A DNA stretch of 64,000 bases from Knoxdaviesia capensis (taxonomy: Eukaryota; Ascomycota; Sordariomycetes; Microascales; Gondwanamycetaceae): NCBI GenBank assembly GCA_001510575.1, contig LNGK01000011.1:434001-498000 (forward strand), in the 5' to 3' direction. Under the pieces are notes generated by a model, which worked only from the letters and a program-made list of their open reading frames with translations, searched no databases and was not told where the DNA came from. The position numbers and the translations under genes are program-made. Shown one piece after another: positions 47,601-58,269 of the stretch (positions are counted from its first letter, which is position 1; every line of letters begins with the position of its first letter).

Positions 47601-49480
47601 TGTCAATCCAAACTGTCCTGCGTGTCAAGCGATGGCATGTCACACTCCATCACCCAACCTGGATATCTATCTAGCTAGACCGTGAGGGTTGGCCGTCCAG
47701 TAAAGTGCAAAGCAGCCAAGCCCGGCCGGCCGGTCCTGCTCGGGGGCTCCTCGTGCTCGCTGCAAGGATCCGCACTTGCTCGGTCTTCTGCATGTTGGCC
47801 GATCGTCTGGGCGCACCACCACCACCACCGTCGGGAACGCCTGCATCTGTCGGGACGCAGGCCCCGAAAAACGAACGATGCTCTCCGTGCATACAGACAT
47901 ACAGCCCAGATTCCACCCGCCGTCACAGAACCTTTATATCCCGGAATCGCATCTATGTCCGGCATATGCATGTAACTGTGATGTCGGACTTTTCGCTGGA
48001 CGCCAGAGTGCGTCTAGACGACGCGAAGAGTAGCACATAAAGTCTGAACCCGGCCCCCCTGAGTTGATCTGCTGCCCCCCGGCTGCCACCATGCGCCTGC
48101 GTCCAGATGCAAAACCCTGAACACAGCGAGAGAGAGAATGAGAGACGTACCGCACGCCTACGTCATCCGCTCTCTCATCTCCGCCTGGCTCGCCATCTAG
48201 ACAATTAAACCAACCCCCCCCCCAACGGGGGAAATCCGCGTGTGCCCTGTTTCCATGTTTGACAGCTCCGTACGAATTCGGCGTTCTGACTGGCGTTTGC
48301 TCTCCTTGCTGCTGCTCGTTTTTGATATCCCGCGCGTGGTGCTGGACGGCTCTGGAACACGGACACCCAATCACCGATTGCACATAACGCATTAAATCCC
48401 GTTTGTCGCCTGAAAGCCACCGAAAACCTTAAACCCCAAAAAAGCAACAGAGAGAGAGAGAGAGAGAGAGTCGTACGTCAGGTTTCTCGTGTTCGGACAA
48501 TCCATCGTGTGTACCCACTCCCCGCCGGAGCTTATCGGTCCCTCTCGCACCCCCTGGAGCTAAAACCCCCAATCAAATCCTACGAGCCCCTGGACCAGAA
48601 AGTTGAACAAAAAAAAACGCGTCACAGAGGGGAGGGGGTGGGGGGTTTTCGGACGAAGCTGTATCCATGTGTCCGGATCGGATCTCGTACGGAGACCTGC
48701 CGGATATTCACACGCGAAACTCGCGATGGACAAAGCTCGGTATGTGGGGACCGGGATTCTCCGGACCAGAACCCGCTTTTGCACGTCCGGGAACCCACAG
48801 ATACTGCGCCGACGCGGACTTTGCCTGGTGTGTGTGTGTGTGTGTGCATAGTTTGTACACGTATATCAGCTAGGTGTGTCCAATTCAAAATCTATCTGTA
48901 AATAGCAAGAAATCCAAAAGCTTGGATCCAAGACCGGTGGTACGCGAGACGGCCACCGGAGATACTGGGACAAAGTTGTCAAAGAAGAACCACAGAAAGA
49001 TGCAGAAGACACGGGACACAGCTTGAGACGCAAACACAATCGCTTAAAACAGGATATCGTGGTATCGCTAGAAATGAGACCAAACTCCAACCATCCAAAA
49101 GCCGGACAAACAAGTCCAAACGCCCCCACCACTCTCCCGAATACAGGAGGAAATAATAAAGCTTGTGGTCTCCCATCTATCCCCTCCCATAACAGTCGAA
49201 AAGAAGCAACTCCATAGAAAGAAAAATCCTTCTTCCAGGAGGGAAAACAAAGGCAAAGCTTGACCGCTTATGCAGAAGCAGGGCGTTACGCGCCCGGGCG
49301 CGACGCCCGGTTAGCCAGATCAGCCCGAGGAGGGTCCCCCGCCGACCGCCTCACCACGATGGTTCTCGGCCGTCTCACAGGGCTTGCCATCGTTCATAAA
49401 CGTAGAAAGAGCGGCGGCGGCGGCGGTTGGGCTTTTGATGAGAAGCCGTTTGACCCGGCGTAGCTCGCCCGGTCGCCTCG
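44675..49480. other. Kinase promoter and gene desert
   Basis: 44675-46100 is strongly purine-rich on the plus strand, so CT-rich as the kinase leader and promoter. Beyond that no gene is recognised. There are a (GA)n tract at 48449-48470 and a (GT)n tract at about 48829-48846. Frames are short and overlapping. Confidence 0.4.
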
Positions 49481-49964
49481 TCAAGCTTCATCACGGTGGT
49501 CGTCGTGAAAGGATGGCGTCGTCACCGCGCGGACCACAGGTGTCTTGATTAGAGTCGACACCGTCTCGCGTTGCTGCCCAGTCAACGGGTCGACCACCAC
49601 TATTCTCTTTGTTGTGATGGTGGGCGCCGCCGCCGGGCGTTTGCCGCGGGAACCCCGCTGCTTCGCCACCGTTCGGCAGCTGACCTTCGCGTCCCCTCTG
49701 TCAGCGGGGCGCGGGAGAGGGCGTGATCTGGTGCGCGGAACCCGCGTTGGGGGGGGCCGTAGCCACCCGCCGGCTGGTCACGCGCGCCGTTCCCCGGTCC
49801 TTTGGGCGGCGTTTTGCAACACCGCCTGCACGGGGCGCGGCGCCTCCACGACCGCCACCGCTGGGAAGAAGTTTGGCAGCAGGGCGTACAGCGGGAGCCG
49901 CCGGGCCACCACTCCCATCACCACCACGGCCACCATTTCGCGGCCGCCGCGCCGTGAAACGCGT
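49481..49964 (-). pseudogene. Possible broken C-terminal extension of the AT-hook/C2H2 gene
   Basis: Directly after the TAG stop of the upstream gene (49967-49965) the same frame stays open for 87 codons, to 49704. It encodes Arg/Gly/Pro-rich sequence of the same composition (for example RRPRNGGRGGDGSGG). It ends at TGA. A second frame then carries a protein-like stretch (TTKRIVVVDPLTGQQRETVS) to a stop at 49481. The two frames meet at a C8 run (49749-49756 on the plus strand). Chance coding appearance in GC-rich DNA is possible. Confidence 0.35.
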
Positions 49965-51353
49965 CTAGCGTCCCGATGATGGCGGCGGGCCTCCGTCTTC
50001 ACCAGCACCACCTGCTGGAGAAGCGGCCGCACTGGGACCGCTGCTGTCGGTCGTGTCGGGGAGGTTCTCGTTTGCCCTCCGGAGCAGCGCCGCCAGCCGC
50101 AGGCGCCGCGCCCGCTTTCCCGCTGCATCTTCGATCTCCAGCGTTCGGATTGACGGCGTAATCTGGCGGCCTTGCTCATCAAATAGATACCCAGGGAGGG
50201 GCACGCTATCGTCTTCCCAGTATGGGAACTTGGCCCGATCGACCGGCTTGTTGGCGGCTCTAGTTCGGGTCTTGCGATTGTCGGCATCGCCCTCTTCTGC
50301 CTGGTCGGTCGGTGCGGACAGGGCGGGAGCAGGCATGATGGGCTCGGCTAGGGTGGTTCCATCAATATTGTAGCTTGGTCCATCTCCAAGCGTCCACATG
50401 GTCGGAACCATGTGATCCTCCTCCACATGTTGGGCCAGGTCCGGGACGGTTTCATGTACTCGGCCTGTTGCTCCTGCATCATTGCAGCTGCCCCATCGGC
50501 AGCAAGCAGCCGTAGGCGGCTGGTGTCTGATGTGCACGATCTCCACGTGCTTTCGCAGCTTTTCCATGTTGAAAAGCGACGCCAAGCATCCCGCCCACCG
50601 GCACTGGAAATTAATGAATTTGGGCGGCGGCAGCGCCGCATAGACAGCTCTGGCAAGTTCCGACAGGGGAATGCTGGACATCCTCAGCTTCCGCTGCGGA
50701 AGATCGCCGTTTCCAGCGCCGGAGCTAGCCTTCACACCGCTGCCCTTGGGCCGGCCACCCCGTCGCTTAGGCTGAGGCGCTTCTTCAGCGTTCTGCTCGA
50801 GGAGGGCAAGATCCTGCTGCGCGGTTAAGAATCGCGACGTCGCAGCAGCTCCGGCGGTGGCGGCAGCCCGGCGCACCTTGGTTGCCCGGTCAGACCCTTC
50901 AGAGTGCGCGGGTCGCTTGGTGGTGGGAGGCGGTGAGACAGCCGACGACGGTCGGGCAGGTCGTCCAACACGCCTCTTTACCGTGTAGATGGCTCTATGC
51001 ACCTTCGCCGCGTCCGGCCGGAGGGGCGGCACCGCACCCTCGCGGTTAGAGTTGTTGCGCATATTGACCTCAGAAGAGGCCTGGGCAGGGTCGAAATGGT
51101 CGCCCTCCCAGTTGGTCAAATCGATGGCCCCGTGCTTTGAAGATCGAGGCACATCCCCTCCGTCCAAAACGATGGCAAAGGATCCATTAGACAGCGATTG
51201 CGACCAGGCTTTGGGCTCGGGCATGGACGGGCTGGGTTCGCGCAAAGGCGGAAAAGGAGCGCTGTCCCAAGATAAAGTTGTCTGCACCAGGGGCTTGGAA
51301 GCAGTCCGCGGGACCGGCGGCTCGGGCGGAACGGCGTCTGTGGCCAACGGCAT
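49965..51353 (-). CDS. AT-hook and C2H2 zinc-finger protein
   Basis: Probable nuclear DNA-binding protein; target unknown. Single exon, 462 aa from the ATG at 51353. Two AT-hook cores, KRRVGRPARP and KRRGGRPKGSG, lie in a basic Ala/Pro/Ser region. Two C2H2 units follow: CRWAGCLASLFNMEKLRKH...H and CRWGSC...LAQHVEEDH. A conserved-looking tail segment reads WEDDSVPLPGYLFDEQGRQ. Ser/Pro-rich N-terminus. The gene is divergent from the SDR gene (53307). Its 3' end is odd: the frame continues beyond the TAG with similar coding character, so the protein may have been longer in relatives. Confidence 0.82.
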   Translation of the reverse strand: MPLATDAVPPEPPVPRTASKPLVQTTLSWDSAPFPPLREPSPSMPEPKAWSQSLSNGSFAIVLDGGDVPRSSKHGAIDLTNWEGDHFDPAQASSEVNMRNNSNREGAVPPLRPDAAKVHRAIYTVKRRVGRPARPSSAVSPPPTTKRPAHSEGSDRATKVRRAAATAGAAATSRFLTAQQDLALLEQNAEEAPQPKRRGGRPKGSGVKASSGAGNGDLPQRKLRMSSIPLSELARAVYAALPPPKFINFQCRWAGCLASLFNMEKLRKHVEIVHIRHQPPTAACCRWGSCNDAGATGRVHETVPDLAQHVEEDHMVPTMWTLGDGPSYNIDGTTLAEPIMPAPALSAPTDQAEEGDADNRKTRTRAANKPVDRAKFPYWEDDSVPLPGYLFDEQGRQITPSIRTLEIEDAAGKRARRLRLAALLRRANENLPDTTDSSGPSAAASPAGGAGEDGGPPPSSGR

Positions 51354-53306
51354 TTTGATGGATTGACTCGGGGTGCGCCTTCGAAGAAAGGAGATGATGC
51401 GAAATGTTAGAATGGGCAATAAAAGCGAGAACAACCAAGGACGCTTTATTATGTGAGACGAGTCCCGTCTCAGGCACGAGTACGTACTCAGAAAAGAATA
51501 GAAAGGTTGAAATGAAAGGTGTTCTCAGAAAAAGAAGAATGAAGTTGGCGACTTGGTGAAGCTCGTTCTTGAAATAGGTCTTGATTCGCTAGACGCATAA
51601 TGCTGGTTAGGGGGATATTCGGAAACTCGCCTACGCCTCCGAGCTTGCACTAACGGGGTAATGCATCTAACGCGGCTCGGGTAAATTGGGGCATATTTAT
51701 TTTGGGACTGACCTTAGGGTTGTGTCGGAAACAATCTCATCGTTAGGGTTGGTGTGCCCTGCTCACGTTTGTCGAGAAAAAGGAAAGCAGGTTGGGAGGT
51801 AGCAAGGAGATTTGCCAAGGTCCAGTTGACGGGAAAATCTGCGAATGAAATGGGACAGGTTTCTTTGTAGAACTCGTCTATGAGCCAAGAACACGCAGCT
51901 TTTTCCGATTGTGAACGGTTGTTGCCCGACGTGCAGATGAACAAATTGAGGTGCTTGGTCGGGTTGACGTGAAGGGGAAAGAAAGTAAAAGAGGTGAAGA
52001 CCCGGTTGCGGTGTCGCGAATTTGAGTGTGGCTTGGGTGAAACAAATTGCGATCTCTGGGTCTGTGACAAGAAGGTTGTGCTCTTGTAGACAGAGAGGAA
52101 AGGGCAGATTGTAGATCGAAAACAGGTTAGAGTGCACGAGGTTAAAATGCACTTGCTCTGGTGGCCTTGGAGGACTCTGAAGATTGCGGAAGGACGAAGT
52201 GTCGATGTTTTGAGAGTCGGAGGAAAAACAAACTGACTCGAAAATCAAGAAACAACAAGTCGTCGGTGGGGTGGCGGCAAGAACAGAAATCGCAGGAGAG
52301 AGAGAGCTTGATGTTGGTGTCCGAACATAAACAAGCATGGGAGAAAGAAGAGAAGGAAGCAAGATAAGTGTTCGAGAAAAGGCGAGGTGAGACAAGTTCA
52401 TATACGGCTCCAGAGATGGCCACAATCAGTAAGTATTTTAAAGGAATGATTCGCATCTTCAAGCATTTTGCGTATCTTGTAAATGCTAAATGGTATCGCG
52501 AGATACAATCAGGTGGAGGATGAATTAGCGTGTTCCCGCAGTGCATATATATACATGCCGTCAAATACATTCACAAGCCCACGCAGCTCTCGATTTCAAG
52601 TATAGTTGCGGTTGACACTGTACAACAACAAAATCCAACAGCATGTCCAACCCGGCCCACTCCGGCCGGCAGCCCCACAAAACCCAGGCCGTCGGGCAGG
52701 TCCAACACCCGACCACCGGGGCCACATTCCCCACAGCGCCGGGAGGAGCCAGGAATACATCATTTGGGCACGTAGGCTGCATCGCAGTCCCACCCTCCCT
52801 CGCGCATCGGAGACATCCCCCAGCCCGACCAGCGAGCGTCACCCTGCATGCAGAACAGCAGGCAAGATCCAGTGTGCGCGGAATTGGGGGGGACGACATA
52901 CCAGATTGGCAATTATTAATCCGATCTCACCGGAGCGGTTTATAAATCCAATCTTTGGGGGTTCCTGGCGCTGTTCGCGTCTGTGTGATGCAAGACGCAA
53001 AACTAATGGTGTGCACAGGCGTCACATATGCTGACATATAAGGCTCCAGTTAACCCAGCTGTCTTCTCTCTCCGGGTTCTTTATTCCCCGCATCCAGACA
53101 CTACTGTAGACTCTAACTACTTAAACGCGATATATCCCTCTATAGAACGGGTTCAAAAGCCAATACAAGTTGTGTTCTCTCAGATTCCTTTATAGAAAAT
53201 CTAGCCGTCAATTTTTCACTCCCATCTCAAGTCTCCCGATATCCTTGGTCACCATTCACCTCCACTACCCTTTCCCCTCCCCCGAACCCTAACCCCAACC
53301 CTAACC
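51354..53306. promoter_or_regulatory. Divergent intergenic region (AT-hook gene / SDR gene)
   Basis: 2 kb between two outward-pointing genes. TTAGGG-type motifs lie at 51712-51719 and 51741-51749. TATAAA at about 52940 is followed closely by CCAAT (about 52947). Two CCCTAACC-type units end exactly at the SDR start codon (53285-53306). No gene is recognised. Confidence 0.45.
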
Positions 53307-54264
53307 ATGTCCAAATTCTTCGCCATCATCGCCGGAGCAGGTTCCGGACTAGGTGAGTGGTCCAGGCCCGACATACCCAAAGTGTGACCTCTATCTAACG
53401 AGTCTGCACGGTAAACAGGCACATCTGCCGCACGCCGGTTCGGCAAGGCCTACACTGTGTTCGTCCTGGCCCGCAGCCCTGAGAACTCCGCCGCCGTGGT
53501 CAAGGACATCGAAGCGGCCGGCGGCAAGGCCTACAGCATCGCGGCCGACGTGACAAGCGCCGAGTCACTCGATACGGCGTTTGCGGCGATCAAGGAGAAG
53601 GCGGGCGATGCGCAGCTCGCCGCGGCGGTGTTCAACGCGGGCGCGCGGCTGGTCCCGAAGCCGTTCTTGGAGCTGAGCCCGGCGGATCTGGACGACCAGT
53701 ATTCTGTTTCAGTGTAAGTCGACACGGACCGTTTATGGAGACCCAAGAAACCCCCGCCCCCAAAACAAAGTGTCTCTCAAAACTGACAGTCTCGCAGCCG
53801 CGGCCTGTTCCTGTTCTCCCAGCGCGTCCTCCCGAGCCTGCTCGCCGCCGTGCCGACCTCGCCGCTCCCGCCGACGCTGATCGTCACGGGCGCCACGGCG
53901 TCGCTGCGCGGCGGCGTGCGCTTCGCCGCGTTCGCCGCGGGCAAGTTCGCGCAGCGCGCGCTTGCGCAGAGCCTGGCGCGCGAGTTCGGCCCGCAGGGCG
54001 TGCACGTGGCGCTGGCGATCATCGACGGCGGCATCGATACCCCCTGGGCCAAGGACCGCGTCGCGAACAACGGCGTGGCGGATGGGAAGATTGCGCCCGA
54101 TGCGGTAAGTTCACTCCGTTGTTGTGTGTACAGTTGGGAAAGTGTGTGTTTACTGACGCTGTCTTCGTGGCTAGATTGCGGAGACCTACTGGAACTTGCA
54201 TGCGCAACACCGGTCGGCGTTCACCTTCGAGATGGATATTCGTCCCTATGTTGAGAAGTTCTAG
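53307..54264 (+). CDS. Short-chain dehydrogenase-fold protein lacking catalytic Tyr
   Basis: Rossmann-fold protein of the SDR superfamily; substrate unknown. Exons 53307-53352, 53419-53713, 53798-54104 and 54175-54264 give 245 aa, a normal SDR length. The nucleotide-binding motif is GAGSGLGTSAARRF, with VFNAGA in place of the NNAG strand motif. A Ser is present in TGATASLRG. The active-site Tyr-x-x-x-Lys reads Phe-Ala-Ala-Gly-Lys (FAAGKFAQRAL), so Tyr is replaced by Phe. This substitution recurs, as I recall, in one SDR subfamily, so the protein may be a non-classical or non-catalytic member. The start follows immediately on CCCTAACC repeats. Confidence 0.85.
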
Positions 54265-54916
54265 GCATTGCCGCTTGGAAATGATAGTGTACCATCCTTT
54301 GTGCAACTGGTTCTCTACCAAGCAACTACTGCCCGGCCACTATCAACGGCAAGAAATGTACACCAGGTCATCAGAATATGAAGGCCATTGATTTATTGTT
54401 TCATCGTAGTGTATTTATAGTGCATGATCGAGTGTGATCGCAGGTAAAATGTACACATCTGTGTTCCAAAAAATACACCTCCTCTTGCCCCGAAGACCAG
54501 TCCGGGAACAAGAATATAGAAAACAGATACCCCGGAGTAATGCAGAAGATGACAAATAACCAGTCCACCAATCCGAGACGTCCGTAGAGGGTTTCGAGGG
54601 TACTATGGCTTTGGGTTGAGATACATAGGGTTTGGCGGCGGCTTCAGGATGCATGTGATCGTGAGAGCGGCAGTGTGGTGGCTTTGGGCTACGAGCGGGT
54701 CGTTGGAGCACCGACGCCTAGACATGCAGCAGTATGCGTAGGCGTGAACGGGGGCCCCGACTCCGCGAATCGGTATCCTCATCGCTGTGCAGCACAAACG
54801 ACGAAACACCACATCCATCATGGCCCAAAAGTCCACAGCTGCCGGCCCCCAGCTGAAGCCGCCAGGAATATAAAGGGATACGGTAGCCGGAAAATGGAAG
54901 CTATAACGGCCCCCAT
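54265..54916. other. Convergent intergenic spacer
   Basis: It lies between the 3' ends of the SDR gene and tma46. The first part is AT-rich, as expected for 3' UTRs. No gene is seen. Confidence 0.5.
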
Positions 54917-56044
54917 TTACTCGATATCCTCGGGCAGATCTTCCGGCGCAGAAGCGCCAGAAGTCCCCAACAACCGCTGCTCCTCCTTCGCCTGCCACGC
55001 AGCCTCGGTCTCGCGCCGCAGCTTCTCCAGGTTCCACGCATCGTCCTCGTCGGCGCCGTCGTCCGACTCTGCCGACTCGTCCTCGTCCATGCGCCAGTTG
55101 CCGCTCTCGAACAGCGCACGACCGGTGGCCTCCTTCGCCCGCTTAGCCTGCTCCTCAGCCGTCTTTTTGTCCAACCGCTCCTTCTTCCACTTAGCAAACG
55201 ACTCCGGTGTCACCGGCGTCAACGTGCCCGTCAGCTTGTGGCGCTCGGATTCCAGGAACTCTTCTAGGGTCAGCGTCTTCAGGGGCGACTTGTCCATCAG
55301 GGCCTTCTCCGCTGCTCGCTGTTCCTTCGTTTTCAGGACGAAGCTACGCAAGGGAATGTCGTTAGTATGCCGACAGAGCACATACAAGACAGAGAGAAGA
55401 AAAAGAAAAAGGAGGCCGTACCCAGGTGGTAGTGCATGCTTATACATGCACTTATCGGCGCCGTTTGGACATATCCAAAACCAGCCATACTTTCCATCCT
55501 CGATAGCCTCGATAAAGAACTTGCACACCTTGTCGGTGGTTGTCCTTTGGTTTCCCTTTTTTGACAACACCACCGACCGCAGCTTCTCCTCGTCCCAGTC
55601 GGCCGACGTCTCGGTCTTCTTCTTGTCCTCCTCGTCCTCGCGGGTATCGGTGTACAAGCTGCGCTTCTCGGTCTTGCGCTCGATGTCGAGGTCGTGCGAG
55701 AACTTGCACTTCTTGCCCTTCTCGCAGTTGCCCTTCTTGAAGAAGATGCACAGCACGGTCTTGGGGTCGACGCCGAACGGCACTTTCTGGATCTGCGCCG
55801 GCTTGTTCAGCAGCAGGTCGGCTTCGCGCTTCGCGTCCTCCGCGGCCTTCTTCTCGCGCTCCTTCGCCAGCTTCTCCGCCTCCTTCCTCTTCTGCTCCGG
55901 CGTGCCGCCCGCCGCCATGGTCGCCGCCATCTGCGCAATCTGCCGCTGTGCCACGCCTCCCTTCTTGTTCTTCATGCCGAAGGTCTTGTCCTCGACGGAC
56001 TTTTTGGCCTTGACCGGGGCCTTTTCCTTTCCTTTGGGAGGCAT
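54917..56044 (-). CDS. tma46: CCCH zinc-finger translation-associated protein, Tma46/ZC3H15 family
   Basis: Cytoplasmic ribosome-associated protein; in this family it partners a DRG-type GTPase (the DFRP1/Tma46 role). Exons 56044-55422 and 55343-54917 give 349 aa (yeast Tma46 is about 345). The N-terminus MPPKGKEKAPVKAKKSVEDK and the KNKKGG motif are family hallmarks. First zinc finger: CIFFKKGNCEKGKKCKFSH. Second: VCKFFIEAIEDGKYGWFW followed by CPNGADKCMYKH. The C-terminal half has TLEEFLESERHKL and TPESFAKWKKER, the DRG-binding region, and an acidic tail. The intron has a TACTAAC branch site; skipping it would insert a hydrophobic segment foreign to the family. Confidence 0.95.
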   Translation of the reverse strand: MPPKGKEKAPVKAKKSVEDKTFGMKNKKGGVAQRQIAQMAATMAAGGTPEQKRKEAEKLAKEREKKAAEDAKREADLLLNKPAQIQKVPFGVDPKTVLCIFFKKGNCEKGKKCKFSHDLDIERKTEKRSLYTDTREDEEDKKKTETSADWDEEKLRSVVLSKKGNQRTTTDKVCKFFIEAIEDGKYGWFWICPNGADKCMYKHALPPGYGLLFLFLLSVLYVLCRHTNDIPLRSFVLKTKEQRAAEKALMDKSPLKTLTLEEFLESERHKLTGTLTPVTPESFAKWKKERLDKKTAEEQAKRAKEATGRALFESGNWRMDEDESAESDDGADEDDAWNLEKLRRETEAAWQAKEEQRLLGTSGASAPEDLPEDIE

Positions 56045-56780
56045 GGTGGCGGTATGTCGTGTCTCGATATTCCGGGCTTGGGTGTTGGTGGTTTTTTCGA
56101 GGTGGGGGAGGTTCGTTTGGTGGGGACTGGTGAAAAATATGAAAAACAGGAAAAATGAACCGGCCAGAGACGAAAAACGGGTAAATTTCCGGCTCCCTAT
56201 ACAAGCTTTGGGTATATGGAATAGGGTTCGTATAAGGCCGGCTCGTGTGCTGTTGGGATTATGAAGAGGGGGGAAGAGTCAGAAAATGTCGTTGTCTTTG
56301 AAGTCGTCAGAATGAATCAAGTCAAATCCTTGGTGGAGAGTTTGTGGGCAAAATGTCATTGGCGTCTGCACTTGTCACGAAGCCAAGCCCGGATTTTCGC
56401 CTTTTCTCTGCCCAGCGTAAAGCGGTGAGTCACGTGGCTCCAATTTGATGCCTGACAGGTGCCGGCAGCTGTAAGCTCTCTCGCCAACTGCCCAATTGAG
56501 GCAACGTAAACCACAGCACAAAGCATCGCAAAGGCTGAACAAGCTCGTCCTCATCTTCAAACTCAACGTCCCATTTCTGCACTGTCAAGCCATGAGAACC
56601 AGTCTTGCCCCAATCCACCGTCAATCTTCACACAGTGAGTCAATTGCAGTCGTCCAACTGGATCGCCAAGCATCTCGGCCTTTACTGACTCGGTTTCTGC
56701 CGGTGCATCTGCAGCTTCCACAACCCCGTTACGACGCACCCCGAACCCGCCTCGAACCCTGCCGTTGCGACACATCAACG
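56045..56780. promoter_or_regulatory. Bidirectional promoter tma46 / ost4
   Basis: 740 bp between divergent starts. A compact element around 56426-56444 combines TGAGTCACGTGG (E-box) with CCAAT 9 bp on. The reading frame of ost4 stays open upstream to about 56496, but I treat that part as leader. Confidence 0.5.
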
Positions 56781-56903
56781 ATGATTACCGACAACGAACT
56801 CTACGATTTGGCTCTGACGCTGGGATTTGTGGCCGTTGCCCTCATTGTCGTGTACCATGTCATCGAGTCGAACTCGCGCCCGGCGCCTGTGAAGAGCTCG
56901 TGA
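56781..56903 (+). CDS. ost4: Oligosaccharyltransferase subunit Ost4
   Basis: Tiny membrane subunit of the ER oligosaccharyltransferase that N-glycosylates nascent proteins; it bridges Stt3 and Ost3/Ost6. 40 aa, beginning MITDNELYDLALTLGFV. One transmembrane helix (about residues 10-27) is followed by YHVIES and a short polar tail. The order of residues matches the yeast 36-residue protein: acidic N-terminus, one helix, YH just after it. The Met at 56781 is chosen because it gives the family length; the frame continues open upstream without a family-like sequence. Confidence 0.93.
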   Translation: MITDNELYDLALTLGFVAVALIVVYHVIESNSRPAPVKSS

Positions 56904-58269
56904 ACGGCGCATCTTGCGCCACAGGAAAGCGCTCCTTCTCGCACACTCCCGGGCGCTCTCTTCTGGCTGTGGGAGGCATGCACCAGAATGGAAGTTCGAC
57001 CATCAGCCACGCCCTTGCCCGTCTTCTCGCCGGTGTATGCGGTGCGCATGTGGCGGGCCCGGTCGATCCGCTTGGACCGACACCGCGGGCAGGTGCTATG
57101 ACTCTCTCATGTTCTTGTTGTTTTAGACGGATTCCGGGAACCGCCGCAGGTTTCCTAGGCTAAGGAAGGCGGCGTCGCTTGGTTGTACTATAATGCACTT
57201 CTTACGAATACCCAAAAAATACACCGGCATGGCATCAATGGTTTGGAGGTTTGCAGCTCGGTTAGGACGATGAATCAGCGGCTGTTATCAGCGTTCAATG
57301 AGCAATCAGCCATTTTTTTGTATGTCAGTTGGATTTCCAGCAAGCACGCCCTCGTAGCACCCGTAGATGCGGTGGTTGTATCTGTGAATATGTTGCCATC
57401 GTCTTGTTCTCAAGTCTGCGATGTTAGGGTTAGGGTTCGTCATTTTGCCCATTTAACCCCTGTCGCAACAACTTGTTCCTGAGTTCACCAGTTCGAAATG
57501 GGGCACTATAGTGCAGAATCAAGTAAAAAGAGCAAACAGCCCCAAAAATACCTACACAGAGGCTGGAACATAGAGAAAACCTATATATAGGAGGCCAGAA
57601 GCAGGAACAAAGGAATCGATATCTCCTGCCACATACCATAGCTAAAGCGTTGTGTTTGGTGTCTATCTGAAGCCCTTGCTTGCCGCTGGAATGTGCTGTT
57701 GGTGTAGAGAAAAGCGCGGTTAATGCCTTGCGCCACAACACCTCCACATAAACGCCACACTGGCTGCCTGAACAATAGCGCAAAAATCGTGGTTTTTTTT
57801 TTTGTTTTTTTGGCGCGTGTTGGTTTGCCCCTTTCTTTGTATACATTCTCCCTGGATTTCTTCCCTGTTTTTTCTTCCTCTGTTCTCTTCCTCTTCTTTT
57901 CTCTTTTTCCTCTTCACCCATCACTCCACACCTTCTTGACCACTTTTCCATCAACGTCGATATTTCATTTCAAAAATATCGACTTCTCCCCTCCATTCTT
58001 AATTTCTTTCCAACCCTCGATACATAATTTCGAGACTCCTCCTCCTTCCACACAACCGACCAAGTCTTTCATTCTCTCCAGAAACCCGTCACTCACTTCT
58101 CTTCGACTTTTCACCAATACTCCTTTTAATTCATCAACATTCCAGCGTCTTTGATAGACACCGCTTCGATTCTTTGATACCTTCATCAGTCATTCACTTT
58201 GACTGAGCTTCATTTTCCTCTCTGACCGCACATCTCAGTTTCTCTTCACAAGTCATCACATTCTTCAAA
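56904..58269. other. Intergenic region with yra1 promoter/leader
   Basis: No gene is recognised. A TTAGGGTTAGGGTT motif lies at 57424-57437. From 57780 to 58265 the plus strand is a long pyrimidine-rich tract (TTCTTCCTCT type), the likely yra1 promoter and leader. Confidence 0.5.

Noticed and set aside
54675..56264. 529-codon plus-strand frame
   Set aside because: It is antisense to tma46, whose spliced frame has unmistakable CCCH fingers and a canonical intron; the plus frame is Ser/Phe-rich with no domain.
56496..56780. Upstream in-frame extension of ost4
   Set aside because: Ost4 is universally about 36-40 residues; the upstream codons show no family-like sequence and are best read as leader.
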